From Fibrobacter sp. (lineage in GTDB: Bacteria > Fibrobacterota > Chitinivibrionia > Chitinivibrionales > Chitinispirillaceae): a stretch of DNA of 34,111 bases. A program made the position numbers and the translations under genes. The stretch is from the NCBI GenBank assembly GCA_012513915.1, contig JAAZBG010000168.1, positions 1 to 34,111 on the forward strand, read 5' to 3'. Under the pieces are notes generated by a model, which was given only the letters and a program-made list of their open reading frames with translations, was not told the origin of the DNA and ran no database searches. This document shows positions 24,320 through 34,076 of the stretch, one piece after another (positions within the stretch are counted from its first letter, which is position 1; each line of letters starts with the position of its first letter).

Positions 24320-25387
24320 ATGAAAACAGAACAGAACAGAGATGAAAAAACAATAATTCAGGATAGTAGTGATCTATGCAGGAAGAGGTCAAGACCATTT
24401 GAGTTTATTATCGAAAAAGTGATACTATCTACTGCATTTCTGTCACTGGCATTCATCATCCTGATTTTTTTGTTTGTATTTCGTGAAGCTGCAACAATTT
24501 TTAATAACGACAAAACAGAGACTTCGGCAGTATATGAGGAGTCTGAGACCTATGGTGAAGAGGCGCTTGGAGATAATCCCGGTATTGACAAAAATAAAAA
24601 CAGCAGCGTCACTATGGAGGCGGATCAGTCAAAATCATCATTCATGGATATTTTCGGAATGACATGGCTGCCAGTATCCCTTACGCCTAAATACGGAATA
24701 CTTCCGCTTTTTATCGGAAGTCTGAAAGTTGCCCTGATTTCGCTTCTTTTTGGCGCTCCTGTTGCGATACTTGCAGCTCTTTTTACATCTGCTTTTGCAT
24801 CAAGAGCTTTGAAGGAGACTATAAAGCCAGTAGTAGAGATCCTGGCCGGGTTCCCGTCGGTTGTAATAGGTTTTGTTGCACTGATCATTCTTGCGTCACT
24901 CCTGCAGAATGTTTTTGGACTACAGTACAGGCTTAACGCGTTTACCGGAGGGCTTGCTCTTGCAATTGCCATAATACCGGTAATATTTACAATATCGGAA
25001 GATGCACTCAATGCAGTACCGAAACACTATACAGATGCCAGCCTTGCGCTTGGAGCTGAAAAATGGGAAACAGCTGTTTATGTAGTACTTCCAGCCGCAA
25101 TGCCGGGAATATTCGCTGCAATATTGCTCGGTATCGGACGCGCCATCGGTGAGACAATGATTGTTCTGATGGCAACCGGAAATGCTGCTATTATGTCAAT
25201 GGATCTCTTTGATCCTGCGCGTACAATGTCGGCAACAATCGGCGCTGAGATGGCTGAGGTGGTTTTCGGTGAATTTCATTATGGTGTGCTATTTTTTATC
25301 GGTGTGCTGCTTTTTGCAATATCATTCCTGATAAATCTGACTACAGAGGTTTTTATTCGCAGGCTTGTAATGAGGCGGTTCAAATGA
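24320..25387 (+). CDS. pstC: Phosphate ABC transporter permease PstC
   Basis: This inner-membrane permease of the binding-protein-dependent family has its first helix at about residues 30-55 (LSLAFIILIFLFVF). An acidic, non-conserved periplasmic insert follows (~56-110; KTETSAVYEESETYGEE) before the remaining helices. The EAA loop reads ASLALGAEKWETAVYVVLPAAMPGI, and the C-terminus ends in basic residues. I use ATG 24320, preceded by AGGTG, because the upstream frame from 24236 would translate the hairpin and has no ribosome site. The stop overlaps the pstA start (ATGA). Confidence 0.93.
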   Translation: MKTEQNRDEKTIIQDSSDLCRKRSRPFEFIIEKVILSTAFLSLAFIILIFLFVFREAATIFNNDKTETSAVYEESETYGEEALGDNPGIDKNKNSSVTMEADQSKSSFMDIFGMTWLPVSLTPKYGILPLFIGSLKVALISLLFGAPVAILAALFTSAFASRALKETIKPVVEILAGFPSVVIGFVALIILASLLQNVFGLQYRLNAFTGGLALAIAIIPVIFTISEDALNAVPKHYTDASLALGAEKWETAVYVVLPAAMPGIFAAILLGIGRAIGETMIVLMATGNAAIMSMDLFDPARTMSATIGAEMAEVVFGEFHYGVLFFIGVLLFAISFLINLTTEVFIRRLVMRRFK

Positions 25388-26295
25388 AGTTGAATGATGT
25401 AAAGAAAATGGTTATGCGCGTTCTTGTTCCAGGGGTATCAGGCGTATCTGTATTACTCATTGCAGGACTGGTCTGCGGTTTGACGCTGATATTTATAGTA
25501 AATGGCGCTCCGCATATGAGCTGGGAGTTTTTAACAACTGCACCAAGGGAAGGCATGACTGAAGGCGGAATTCTTCCGGCAATTATAGGGACATTTCTTC
25601 TTGTGCTTATTATGTCCGTTGCAGGTGTTCCAATAGGAACCGTAACTGCGATATTCATGTCTGAATATGTGGCACAGGATTCTTTTGTTGTAAAAAGTAT
25701 CAGGTTTGCAGTTAACACTCTTGCGGGCATTCCATCTATAGTTTTCGGGCTTTTCGGACTTGGTTTTTTTGTGCAGTTCGTTGGTTCTGGGATGGACAGT
25801 GCACTTGGGCATGGAATTATAAAGTGGGGGCAGCCAAATATTCTCTGGGCAAGCCTTACAATGGCTGTGCTTACACTGCCGGTGGTAATTGTATCGGTTG
25901 AAGAGGCCATAAGAACAGTTCCCAGAGAACTGCGCGAAGCAAGTCTTGCGCTCGGGGCAACTCGTCTGGAAACGATTATAAAGGTAGTGCTCCCGGGGTG
26001 CAGTACTGGAATTCTCACCGGTACCATACTTGCAATAAGCAGGGGTGCCGGAGAGGTTGCACCGATATTATTTACAGGTGCAGCGTATTTTCTGCCTCAT
26101 CTGCCTTCGTCTCTGTCTGATCAGTTCATGAATCTTGGATATCATGTGTATATTATGTCTACACAGTCGTCAAATGTGGACGCAACAAAGGGTATTCAGT
26201 ATGCAACTACTCTTGTGCTGCTTCTGTTGACCTTCGTTTTCAATATTTCAGCAATACTGTTAAGATTTCACATAAGAAAAAAGTCATTTGCATAA
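25384..26295 (+). CDS. pstA: Phosphate ABC transporter permease PstA
   Basis: The 303-residue second permease subunit of the Pst transporter has six predicted membrane helices and an EAA loop, REASLALGATRLETIIKVVLPGCSTGI. The family motif GIPSIVFGLFGLGFFV is also present. It is translationally coupled to pstC by a four-base ATGA overlap. Next is not pstB but phoB, 77 bp downstream. Confidence 0.95.
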   Translation: MKLNDVKKMVMRVLVPGVSGVSVLLIAGLVCGLTLIFIVNGAPHMSWEFLTTAPREGMTEGGILPAIIGTFLLVLIMSVAGVPIGTVTAIFMSEYVAQDSFVVKSIRFAVNTLAGIPSIVFGLFGLGFFVQFVGSGMDSALGHGIIKWGQPNILWASLTMAVLTLPVVIVSVEEAIRTVPRELREASLALGATRLETIIKVVLPGCSTGILTGTILAISRGAGEVAPILFTGAAYFLPHLPSSLSDQFMNLGYHVYIMSTQSSNVDATKGIQYATTLVLLLLTFVFNISAILLRFHIRKKSFA

Positions 26296-26372
26296 AATAT
26301 GGAAACAGCAGGTGTGGATATTATTTTAAACATACACGGTTTACTGAAAAATATATAAAAAACGGAATAAAA

Positions 26373-27065
26373 ATGGCACATGAAAACATTCTGGTTGTTG
26401 AGGACGATGAAGATATACAGATATTGATTCGGCATAATCTGGTAAAAGACGGTTTCAATGTAACAGCAGTGGCAAGTGGTGAAGATGCTCTTAAAAAGCT
26501 CAGGACAGAGATGTTTGACTGCATTCTGCTTGATATTATGCTTCCGGGTATTGATGGGCTTGAGGTTTGCAAAATGGCAAAAAAAAATCCGAAAATTCAG
26601 AATATACCCATAATAATGTTAACTGCTAAGGGTGAAGAGACTGATATTGTTGCCGGGCTTGAACTTGGAGCAGAGGATTACATTGTAAAACCTTTCAGTC
26701 CAAGGGTGCTTATTGCACGCATGCGGACAGTACTGCGCAGGAAAAACCGTGGCAACCATGACAGCACAGAGGTTATCAGCATAAATAATCTTGAAATCGA
26801 TACTGGAAGGCATTCTGTGACCTTTAACGGAGTCCGTCTTGATTTGACACATATGGAATTTCAGGTACTTCATCTTCTGGCAGGTCAGCCCGGATATGTA
26901 TTTACAAGAAATATGGTGATTGAGAGTGTTAGAGATGACAACTATCCGGTGACAGACAGATCCGTGGATGTTGTAATAGTTGGTTTACGTCGTAAACTTG
27001 GTGACGCAGGCTCCATGATAGAAACTGTCAGGGGTGTTGGCTACAAATTTACAGAGCAGGAATAA
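26373..27065 (+). CDS. phoB: Response regulator PhoB (OmpR family)
   Basis: The 230-residue regulator has a receiver domain with the acidic pocket VVEDDED, phospho-acceptor Asp54 (LLDIMLPG), Thr84 and Lys106 (VKPFSP). It is followed by a winged-helix DNA-binding domain: LTHMEFQVLHLL, then VDVVIVGLRRKLG and IETVRGVGYKF. It sits in the pst operon and is the natural candidate to bind the CTAACA repeats described here. It is followed by phoR after two bases. Confidence 0.93.
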   Translation: MAHENILVVEDDEDIQILIRHNLVKDGFNVTAVASGEDALKKLRTEMFDCILLDIMLPGIDGLEVCKMAKKNPKIQNIPIIMLTAKGEETDIVAGLELGAEDYIVKPFSPRVLIARMRTVLRRKNRGNHDSTEVISINNLEIDTGRHSVTFNGVRLDLTHMEFQVLHLLAGQPGYVFTRNMVIESVRDDNYPVTDRSVDVVIVGLRRKLGDAGSMIETVRGVGYKFTEQE

Positions 27066-27067
27066 AA

Positions 27068-28846
27068 ATGCGTATACGTAAAATAGCATGGCAGTTTTTT
27101 CTTGTATGTTTCGCGGTTGTTCTCATTGCACTGTGGGTTTCAACCTGGTATTCGGTTCGCACATTTAATCAATTTTTCCTGAAAAATACAATTACCGAGG
27201 TATCTGCAAGAGCATTTCTTGTCGAAAGAGAGATCTCTCAAATACTTGCAGATACCTCAGGGTACTGGAATGTTGATTCAATCTGCAAACTTCTCGGACG
27301 CAACATAGCATCACGTATTTCAGTGATTATGGCAGACGGGCAGGTTATCGGCGATTCCGAGAATGATCCGGGAACAATGGAGAATCATCTTAACAGGCCG
27401 GAAATCATCCTGGCGCTTGACGACTCAATCGGAATTCAGGAGAGGTTCAGTAATACACTTAAAAAAAATATGCTTTATATTGCAGTGCCTGTGCATGTGA
27501 GGGATTCTGTCAGGGCTGCGCTCAGAATATCTGTTCCAATACGGTCAATAGAGAATCATGACCATCTGTTTTATATCCGAGTGATGCTTGTATCGTTTAT
27601 AACATTCATCATTCTTATGGTGGCAAGTTATTTTTTGTCACAGAAGATCAGCCGTCCTTTACGTCAGATAAAAGATGGCGCAAAGAGGTTTGCATCAGGT
27701 GATCTTGATTTCAAGCTCCCGGTTCCGGGCGGGGAAGAGCTTGGCGAAGTGGCAAAAGCCCTTAATTCAATGGCTGTGTTACTGGATGACCGGATACGGA
27801 CAATCACAAGTCAGCGCAATGAACTTGATGCAATACTCAATGCAATGGCAGAGGGTGTTATCGCTGTAGACGGCCAGGAACGTGTAATATCCATGAATCC
27901 TGCTGCAGTAAGAATCCTTGGCGTTAAAGATGATGTTGTCAAGGGTAAGTGGCTTCACGAGGTCATAAGGAACAGTTCATTTGAAAATTTTCTCAGGGGA
28001 ATTCTTGAGAGTGAAGCTGTCAGTGATGCAACCTTTGTCCTTTCAACTCAGGATGGTGAATTGCATATCCAGGCATCAGGTACAAGGCTTAGTAATGGAA
28101 AAAACTTTTCATGCGGGATTGTAATTGTCCTGAACGATGTCACACAGCTTAAAAAACTTGAAAACATGAGAAAAGAGTTTGTCGCTAATGTTTCTCATGA
28201 ACTTCGCACTCCGCTTACATCAATAAAAGGATTTGTCGAAACAATCCGGATTGGTAAATATAACCTGCCTGATGATGTAAATCATTTCCTTGAAATTATA
28301 GCATCAAAGACAGAACGGCTCTGTTCTATTGTAAACGATATACTATCGCTGTCATCAATAGATCGTGACTATGAACATCAGGAGATCGTTTTAAAGGACA
28401 CAGACCTGAGAACTGTCATAAATGATGCAATAGGAACGTGTACAAGTAAAGCAATAGCAAAAAAAATAAGTATCAGCTTTTCCATGGATTTGCATCTGTG
28501 CTTTCAAATGAACGATCAGCTGATGGAACAGGCTGTTGTTAATCTGCTTGATAATGCAATAAAATACAGTGACGAAGGCATGCCGGTCTCTATCATAGTT
28601 GTGCAGGAAGAAAACAATGCGGTAATATCCGTAAAGGATCAGGGAATCGGCATTTCAAAGGAACACGTGAACAGAGTATTTGAGCGATTCTATAGAGTTG
28701 ACAAGGCGAGAAGTCGTAAGCTTGGCGGAACAGGACTCGGATTGTCTATAGTTAAAAATATTGTACTTGCACATCATGGCCAGGTAACAGTTGAAAGTGA
28801 ACCAGGAAGCGGCAGTACATTCAGAATTATTCTGCCTATTGTTTAA
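27068..28846 (+). CDS. phoR: Sensor histidine kinase PhoR
   Basis: The 592-residue membrane kinase has TM1 at ~8-27, an extracytoplasmic domain (~35-165), TM2 at ~172-195, HAMP (~195-248), a PAS domain (~255-360; [19 protein letters not shown]), HisKA with His in [14 protein letters not shown] (~376) and a HATPase domain ([27 protein letters not shown]). The long sensor region resembles PhoR/PhoP-type kinases of many bacteria. It phosphorylates PhoB when phosphate is limiting, under control of Pst and PhoU. AGGA precedes the ATG, and phoB ends two bases earlier. Confidence 0.92.
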   Translation: MRIRKIAWQFFLVCFAVVLIALWVSTWYSVRTFNQFFLKNTITEVSARAFLVEREISQILADTSGYWNVDSICKLLGRNIASRISVIMADGQVIGDSENDPGTMENHLNRPEIILALDDSIGIQERFSNTLKKNMLYIAVPVHVRDSVRAALRISVPIRSIENHDHLFYIRVMLVSFITFIILMVASYFLSQKISRPLRQIKDGAKRFASGDLDFKLPVPGGEELGEVAKALNSMAVLLDDRIRTITSQRNELDAILNAMAEGVIAVDGQERVISMNPAAVRILGVKDDVVKGKWLHEVIRNSSFENFLRGILESEAVSDATFVLSTQDGELHIQASGTRLSNGKNFSCGIVIVLNDVTQLKKLENMRKEFVANVSHELRTPLTSIKGFVETIRIGKYNLPDDVNHFLEIIASKTERLCSIVNDILSLSSIDRDYEHQEIVLKDTDLRTVINDAIGTCTSKAIAKKISISFSMDLHLCFQMNDQLMEQAVVNLLDNAIKYSDEGMPVSIIVVQEENNAVISVKDQGIGISKEHVNRVFERFYRVDKARSRKLGGTGLGLSIVKNIVLAHHGQVTVESEPGSGSTFRIILPIV

Positions 28847-28865
28847 AATGCCAAAGGAAGACATA

Positions 28866-29639
28866 ATGATATCAGCTGTTAAAAATGAAACTAAGATAAA
28901 GTGTGATAATGTTAATTTTTACTATGGAAAATCACAGGCATTGCACGATGTTTCCATAATCATTCCCGAAAAAAGTGTGACAGCGCTCATCGGACCGTCC
29001 GGATGCGGCAAGTCAACATTTCTCCGTACTTTGAACCGGATGAATGATACAATCCCCGGGACACGCATCGAAGGATCAATAAAGCTTGATAATGTGGATA
29101 TTTATTCACGTAATGTGGATGTTGTGACACTTCGCAAACGTGTCGGGATGATTTTCCAGAAGTCAAATCCCTTTCCTAAAACAATCTATGATAATGTTGC
29201 ATACGGTCCGCGTCTTCAGGGGACCGGATCAAAAGCGGAGTGTGACAGTATTGTCGAAAGCTGCCTGCGTCAGGCAGCACTGTGGGAGGAAGTCAGTGAT
29301 AAACTTGACAAAAGTGCACTAGCTCTTTCCGGCGGTCAGCAGCAGCGCCTATGCATTGCGCGGGCCCTTGCAGTAAAGCCTGAAGTGCTTCTGATGGATG
29401 AGCCTGCAAGCGCTCTTGATCCAATTTCGACATCAAAAATTGAAGAGCTTATCTATGAATTGAAACAGAACTATACTATTGTAATTGTTACTCACAATAT
29501 GCAGCAAGCAGCAAGAATCAGTGATAATACAGCATTTTTCTATATGGGAAAGCTTATTGAATATGGCACTACAAATACAGTTTTCACATCGCCAGCTAAA
29601 AAACAGACAGAGGATTATGTGACCGGACGGTTTGGTTGA
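28866..29639 (+). CDS. pstB: Phosphate ABC transporter ATP-binding protein PstB
   Basis: The 257-residue ATPase has Walker [10 protein letters not shown], the Q-loop in [21 protein letters not shown], signature LSGGQQQR and Walker [14 protein letters not shown], all typical of PstB. I start at the ATG at 28866 with AAGGA seven bases upstream. Longer in-frame starts would run back into phoR. It lies after phoBR, away from pstCA. Confidence 0.96.
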   Translation: MISAVKNETKIKCDNVNFYYGKSQALHDVSIIIPEKSVTALIGPSGCGKSTFLRTLNRMNDTIPGTRIEGSIKLDNVDIYSRNVDVVTLRKRVGMIFQKSNPFPKTIYDNVAYGPRLQGTGSKAECDSIVESCLRQAALWEEVSDKLDKSALALSGGQQQRLCIARALAVKPEVLLMDEPASALDPISTSKIEELIYELKQNYTIVIVTHNMQQAARISDNTAFFYMGKLIEYGTTNTVFTSPAKKQTEDYVTGRFG

Positions 29640-29690
29640 TTTCAGCAAATCTGTCGTTAATATAATGTCAATCAGAAGGGGGAGAGCATA

Positions 29691-30380
29691 ATGCAGCTTC
29701 ATGTCGTTAAAGAGATTGAATATATAAGGGAAATGATAATCAGCATGGCCACAATTGCAGAAGAGGCTGTGAGGGATTCGGTGTCGGCATTTCTTAGCCT
29801 TGATAGCGAGAATGCAAAAAAAGTTATCGGCCGTGACTGCGAAATAAATTCACTTGAGATGAATATTGACAAAGAGATATTCGAGTGTCTTGCACTGAAA
29901 GCTCCTGTGGCGGGGGATCTGCGTTTTCTTTTTTCAATGCAGAAAATCAACAAGGATCTTGAAAGAATCGGTGATCATGCTGTAAACATTGCCCAGTCTG
30001 CACTAAATTGCATCGGATTCGGTAATTCGATGGCGACTTCAGAGGTAGAGCTTATGTCAACACTCACACGTGGAATGCTGTCTGATACTGTAAACAGTTT
30101 CATAAAATCAGATACCCAGCTTGCACTAATGGTTCTCAAACACGATGATAAGGTTGATGAGCTAAACAGAATAATGAGCAGACAGGTTATTGAAATAATT
30201 AGAAAAGATATTAATACAATCGAGAGTGCGCTTGAACTGCTGAGGGTGAGCAAAAACCTTGAAAGAATTGCAGATTTATCGACAAATATTGCTGAAGATG
30301 TTATTTTTCATGCAAATGCAAAGGATATAAAACATCATTCCGGAGAAAACAGCAAAGCGGAAAAATCATCGATAGAGTAG
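29691..30380 (+). CDS. phoU: Phosphate signalling regulator PhoU
   Basis: The 229-residue cytoplasmic PhoU has two three-helix repeats with the metal-binding motifs KDLERIGDHAVNIA and KNLERIADLSTNIAEDV. It links Pst activity to PhoR repression. A GGGGAG site precedes the ATG. It is the last gene of the operon and differs from the PhoU-ArsC fusion at the left end. Confidence 0.95.
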   Translation: MQLHVVKEIEYIREMIISMATIAEEAVRDSVSAFLSLDSENAKKVIGRDCEINSLEMNIDKEIFECLALKAPVAGDLRFLFSMQKINKDLERIGDHAVNIAQSALNCIGFGNSMATSEVELMSTLTRGMLSDTVNSFIKSDTQLALMVLKHDDKVDELNRIMSRQVIEIIRKDINTIESALELLRVSKNLERIADLSTNIAEDVIFHANAKDIKHHSGENSKAEKSSIE

Positions 30381-30545
30381 GGGACACCGAACGATTTGAA
30401 AACTATCTTAACGTACGTTATAGTCCTTCGACCATATCTACTTTTGAATATTTTTCAGTCTTCATCTGTATTATACTTCGCGAGTGTTTATCTGTCAAGT
30501 ACCTCGATCAATTGCAACGGATTGCGTTACCACTTATCCCATATA
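30381..30545. other. Convergent gap with palindrome
   Basis: 165 bp between phoU and the convergent acetyltransferase gene. A perfect 12-bp palindrome, TAACGTACGTTA, lies at 30409-30420, with ACTA/TAGT arms just outside it. No T-run is present, so termination is uncertain. Confidence 0.45.
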
Positions 30546-31337
30546 TCATTTCATCGATTTCAGGATATTTTCAAATCTTGTATTGCTGATCGGGTGATGA
30601 CTGATAACTTCACCGTCTTTTACTATACAGAAAGTTCCAAAAGCGCAAGGCGTATTTTGTACAGCCTCGACGTTGTTCATATCAATCAGGTTTACTTTAA
30701 TACTCATTTTATCCGCAGTTTTCATTATTGCATCAACGTTTTTTACAGAATAAGGACATTGTGCAGAACGAAAAATCGTTAGTCCATCAGAATAATCTTG
30801 TGGTGAAAATTTCCTGAAAGAGGGATTTTTTGCTTTTTCATCGAATTTCAATGCAAGCAATTCAAAGTCAGGCTTTGCTTTATCTACGGATTCAAAACCG
30901 TGTTTGATGAAAATATCGCGTTTTGCCATGAAGGATCCTTTTCTTGTCACAACAGCAATACCATCCATCTTATTCGTTTTTGCCTCTTTTATACAGTCAA
31001 GAAGTAATAAAGTCGCATACCCTTTTCCTTTAAATTCATTTTTGAATCCCACGAAAATACAGTGAATGAACATATATCCATCAGCGTTAACCGGCCTGTG
31101 TGCATATTTACCCGGAATATATTCAATCATCCCCTGATATCCACCACTTTTTGAGAAAAGTCCCTTGATCCTTAACCCCTTGGGGTAATACTCCTTATAC
31201 CAATCTATTTTTCTCCTCAATTCAAGATGTTTTTGGACATCTTTGTATCCGCACACACCGTAATCAGCAATATTCGAAGGTGTAAAATCAATAATTTCAA
31301 TATCATCAAATTTATTTTCGATATCTTTTACTGCCAT
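30546..31337 (-). CDS. GNAT acetyltransferase with YoaP-like C-terminal domain
   Basis: The 263-residue protein has an N-terminal GNAT domain with the acetyl-CoA motif FKGKGYATLLLLDCI, and a C-terminal YoaP-like domain with FRSAQCPYSVKNVD, PCAFGTFCIV and HHPISNTRFENI. Proteins of this layout are widespread GNATs of unknown substrate. A GGGGA precedes the ATG. It is alone on the minus strand and not obviously part of the phosphate set. Confidence 0.88.
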   Translation of the reverse strand: MAVKDIENKFDDIEIIDFTPSNIADYGVCGYKDVQKHLELRRKIDWYKEYYPKGLRIKGLFSKSGGYQGMIEYIPGKYAHRPVNADGYMFIHCIFVGFKNEFKGKGYATLLLLDCIKEAKTNKMDGIAVVTRKGSFMAKRDIFIKHGFESVDKAKPDFELLALKFDEKAKNPSFRKFSPQDYSDGLTIFRSAQCPYSVKNVDAIMKTADKMSIKVNLIDMNNVEAVQNTPCAFGTFCIVKDGEVISHHPISNTRFENILKSMK

Positions 31338-31669
31338 GGTTATTTCCCCTTTTGTATTTGTTCTCCAAGTAAGGTGATCCTGAACAAAAAGAATATACTA
31401 TTCAGCCAGATTCTGCAGCTTTTAATTCAGGAAAATTTTTGTCCCGTTATCAAACCACTATGTCTGATAAATGAAATCATATTTGATAGTTTTACATTAT
31501 TTTCAAAAATGTCATTGAAATGTAAGCGTTAATGAGTATTTTTCTGCTTTGTAAGTGCACTGTGCTATTAAATTTCAAGTAGATATGGTTGTATAAAATA
31601 TACAGACATTTCTAATAATGGTGCTATAGTATGTTCAATGTTCAGTAAATAGAATTCAGGAGTATTAAT
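31338..31669. other. Divergent promoter region
   Basis: 332 bp between the GNAT and nitroreductase genes. It is AT-rich, with no ORF, Pho box or clear repeat recognised. Confidence 0.55.
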
Positions 31670-32242
31670 ATGTCAAGTAGTGAGTTTTTAGTTCGTGAGC
31701 GTTGCGCTGAGGCAGATGCAATGTTTATTGACAGATGGTCTCCACGGGCTCTGAATAATGAACCCATTAGCAGTGAGCAGATGGAGATTATACTTGAGGC
31801 CGCCCGGTGGGCTCCATCGGCTTATAATGAACAACCTTGGCGGTTTGTTTATTCTGTAACGGAACAGGATCGTAATCTTTTTGTAAATACATTGGTTGAA
31901 ATGAATCAGAAATGGGCATCAAATGCTTCGGTACTGTTGTTTATTTTTGCAAAGAAAACTTTTTCTCATAATAACGCTCCAAATCGTTGGGCACTGTTTG
32001 ATTGTGGATCTGCCTGGGTGTCAATTGCGCTTCAAGCCCGTAAACTTGGTTTGTATTCGCATGCGATGGCTGGTTTTGTTCCGGAAAAGGTGTATGAAGC
32101 TACTGGTGTATCACCTGAAGACTATGATATTGCAATTGCTGTTGCACTGGGAAAACGTGGTGATGCATCAGAGCTTCCGGCAGATCTTCTCGAACGTGAA
32201 AAACCAAATGGTCGAAAGATGATCAAGGAATTAATGCTTTAA
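31670..32242 (+). CDS. Nitroreductase-family flavoprotein
   Basis: The 190-residue FMN enzyme shows the family start DRWSPRALNNEPIS, the EAARWAPSAYNEQPWRF FMN-binding motif, and a C-terminal VALGKRGD. Members reduce nitro compounds, quinones or flavins with NAD(P)H. The substrate is not deducible. AGGAG lies seven bases before the ATG. It appears monocistronic. Confidence 0.9.
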   Translation: MSSSEFLVRERCAEADAMFIDRWSPRALNNEPISSEQMEIILEAARWAPSAYNEQPWRFVYSVTEQDRNLFVNTLVEMNQKWASNASVLLFIFAKKTFSHNNAPNRWALFDCGSAWVSIALQARKLGLYSHAMAGFVPEKVYEATGVSPEDYDIAIAVALGKRGDASELPADLLEREKPNGRKMIKELML

Positions 32243-32571
32243 GGTTAAGTATTATCACTTTGTAGACATAGTTGGTTAAAAAAAGAGTTCCTATGATTAA
32301 ATTGTCTTTATGTCGTATAATTGCAAGAGCATTCTTTTAAGGATTTGACGGTCAAGAGTACCAGGATCAAGCTATCTTTTTTTAATTTTGGAAGTTCTGT
32401 CTATAGATGGTTTGAAATAAACGGTCATTTATACCGTTATTCCTGCACAAAAATCAGACCACCTCTTTTAACCAGTTGCTAATTCACACTATATTGTTGC
32501 TTTTTTGTAAAAACTGTAACAGTAATTCATTAAGGTGCCTGGTGGTAAATTTTTTTCAGAGGATTTTGTAA
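32243..32571. other. Gene-free stretch
   Basis: 329 bp between the nitroreductase and hydrolase genes. No ORF, terminator or regulatory repeat was recognised. Confidence 0.55.
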
Positions 32572-33552
32572 ATGCATTTTGGCCAAATTAAGATGTTCAA
32601 GATACTCATATCACTCTTTGGTGCTACGGTTTTATTTCTGGCAGGATGTGTCAACTCCACAGATTTGCCTGATCACCGTGTCGAGCTTCGTGAAACCCTG
32701 CAAACACTGGCAGCAGAGTCTGACGATCCGTTAATGCAGCTCCATTTCAATTCGATTATTAAAGTTATCGATGCTGGTGATGATGGACAATTTAAGGCAA
32801 CGCTAAATATCAACCAGATCTGGAGCGCCTTTGCAGATACGGCTAATAGCCATACTAACGTCAGGCTGCGCGAAAGTTACCTCAATCGATCAACTCCGCT
32901 CATTATAGCGTGGGTCTCGCCTACGGATGGTCAGGTCTCTTTCACCTGGTTGCTGCTGCCCGCGCAATGGGATCCGGCAAAGGAGTATCCACTCTATGTA
33001 GATCTACATGGGTATTGGGATGTACCGGAGTCCCGGTTATCCTATTTGAACTATCCTTTTCAGAACCAGCAAAACAGTTTCGCTTTTGAAGATGGCTACA
33101 ATATTACACCCTGGGGGCGCGGTAATCTATGGTACCGTGGCATCTCAGAAACTGATATCCACGAATGCATCGGGACGATCAAAAGCCTTGTGCATATCGA
33201 TGAAAGCCGCCAGTACCTATTCGGTCATTCTATGGGAGGGTTTGGTGCGTGGCACATTGCCCTTGGTTCACCAGATACGTGGGCGGCTTTGGGGATCTAC
33301 GCCGGGGCCTTAGCATACGATAATAATAGTGAACTCAATGCAACTGCGGCTAAAACTTTGCGCAACTTGCCAACCTGTTTTGTAGTCGGAACAGCCGATG
33401 ATTTGTACGGGGCAAATAAAACCGCGTATCAGCTGCTCGTTGATGCCAATAACGCGCACTTATCCTTCGTCTCCTTTTCTGGTGGCCACGATTTTCGTCA
33501 GGAAGACGTCGAGAAAATGTATCTGTGGATGAAAGAATTTGACCGAGACTGA
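32572..33552 (+). CDS. Lipoprotein alpha/beta hydrolase (esterase-like)
   Basis: The 326-residue product has a lipoprotein signal (LFGATVLFLAGC, Cys at ~26). The catalytic domain has an oxyanion-region DLHGYWDVP, nucleophile Ser in GHSMGG (~219), an acidic GTADDLYG and a His in SGGHDF, the triad of alpha/beta hydrolases of the esterase/PHB-depolymerase-like group. It is probably anchored to a membrane facing the periplasm or surface, acting on esters. The substrate is unknown. AGAGGA lies upstream of the ATG. A second in-frame ATG seven codons in is also possible. Confidence 0.85.
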   Translation: MHFGQIKMFKILISLFGATVLFLAGCVNSTDLPDHRVELRETLQTLAAESDDPLMQLHFNSIIKVIDAGDDGQFKATLNINQIWSAFADTANSHTNVRLRESYLNRSTPLIIAWVSPTDGQVSFTWLLLPAQWDPAKEYPLYVDLHGYWDVPESRLSYLNYPFQNQQNSFAFEDGYNITPWGRGNLWYRGISETDIHECIGTIKSLVHIDESRQYLFGHSMGGFGAWHIALGSPDTWAALGIYAGALAYDNNSELNATAAKTLRNLPTCFVVGTADDLYGANKTAYQLLVDANNAHLSFVSFSGGHDFRQEDVEKMYLWMKEFDRD

Positions 33553-34076
33553 TACCAAATTGGGTGGATGAACATATAGACGAGTCAAGATGATTAATGT
33601 TGGTATTGAGGCAAACGGGAGAGATAGTGGGCCGCTCAGGAAACGGAATTTAAAGCACGTTTTATCCTTGTTTTGTACGTTCATCATACATTGCGGTCCT
33701 TCGACCATTCAGGAGCATCACATCCGTTTTCTGTGTTGACCCCAAATAATCAAATTCCTAATATAGAAATCTCAATTTTTTAATATTAAGAAAAATATCT
33801 TCTTTTCTATAAAAATTAAACTTCATTCAAAGACATATTCCTATATAACGATCTTCAGATTAAACCGAATAACACCTTGTTAAATAACATATTATGTACG
33901 GGAAATTCTTTATTGAATCCATGCTGATTAATAGGGGTTAAAGATTTGGCACAGTGCTTGCTTTAGTTAATATTGTCAGTGAAAATGACACCATGTTATT
34001 TGACAGAAAGAATAAATTAAAAACTTACTGTATGTAGGTAAAAAAATATAAACAGTTTCATTAAAGGAGTATTGCT
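33553..34076. other. Long leader region of hcp
   Basis: 524 AT-rich bases with no convincing gene. The recognisable element is the sigma-54 promoter at 33947-33961, about 115 bp before the hcp start. Confidence 0.6.
33947..33961 (+). promoter_or_regulatory. Sigma-54 (-24/-12) promoter of hcp
   Basis: TGGCAC, five bases, then TTGC, followed by TT, matches the RpoN consensus TGGCAC-N5-TTGCW. GG and GC are 12 bp apart, as required. Transcription would begin near 33973, leaving a ~100-base leader. No enhancer-binding site was recognised. Confidence 0.75.
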
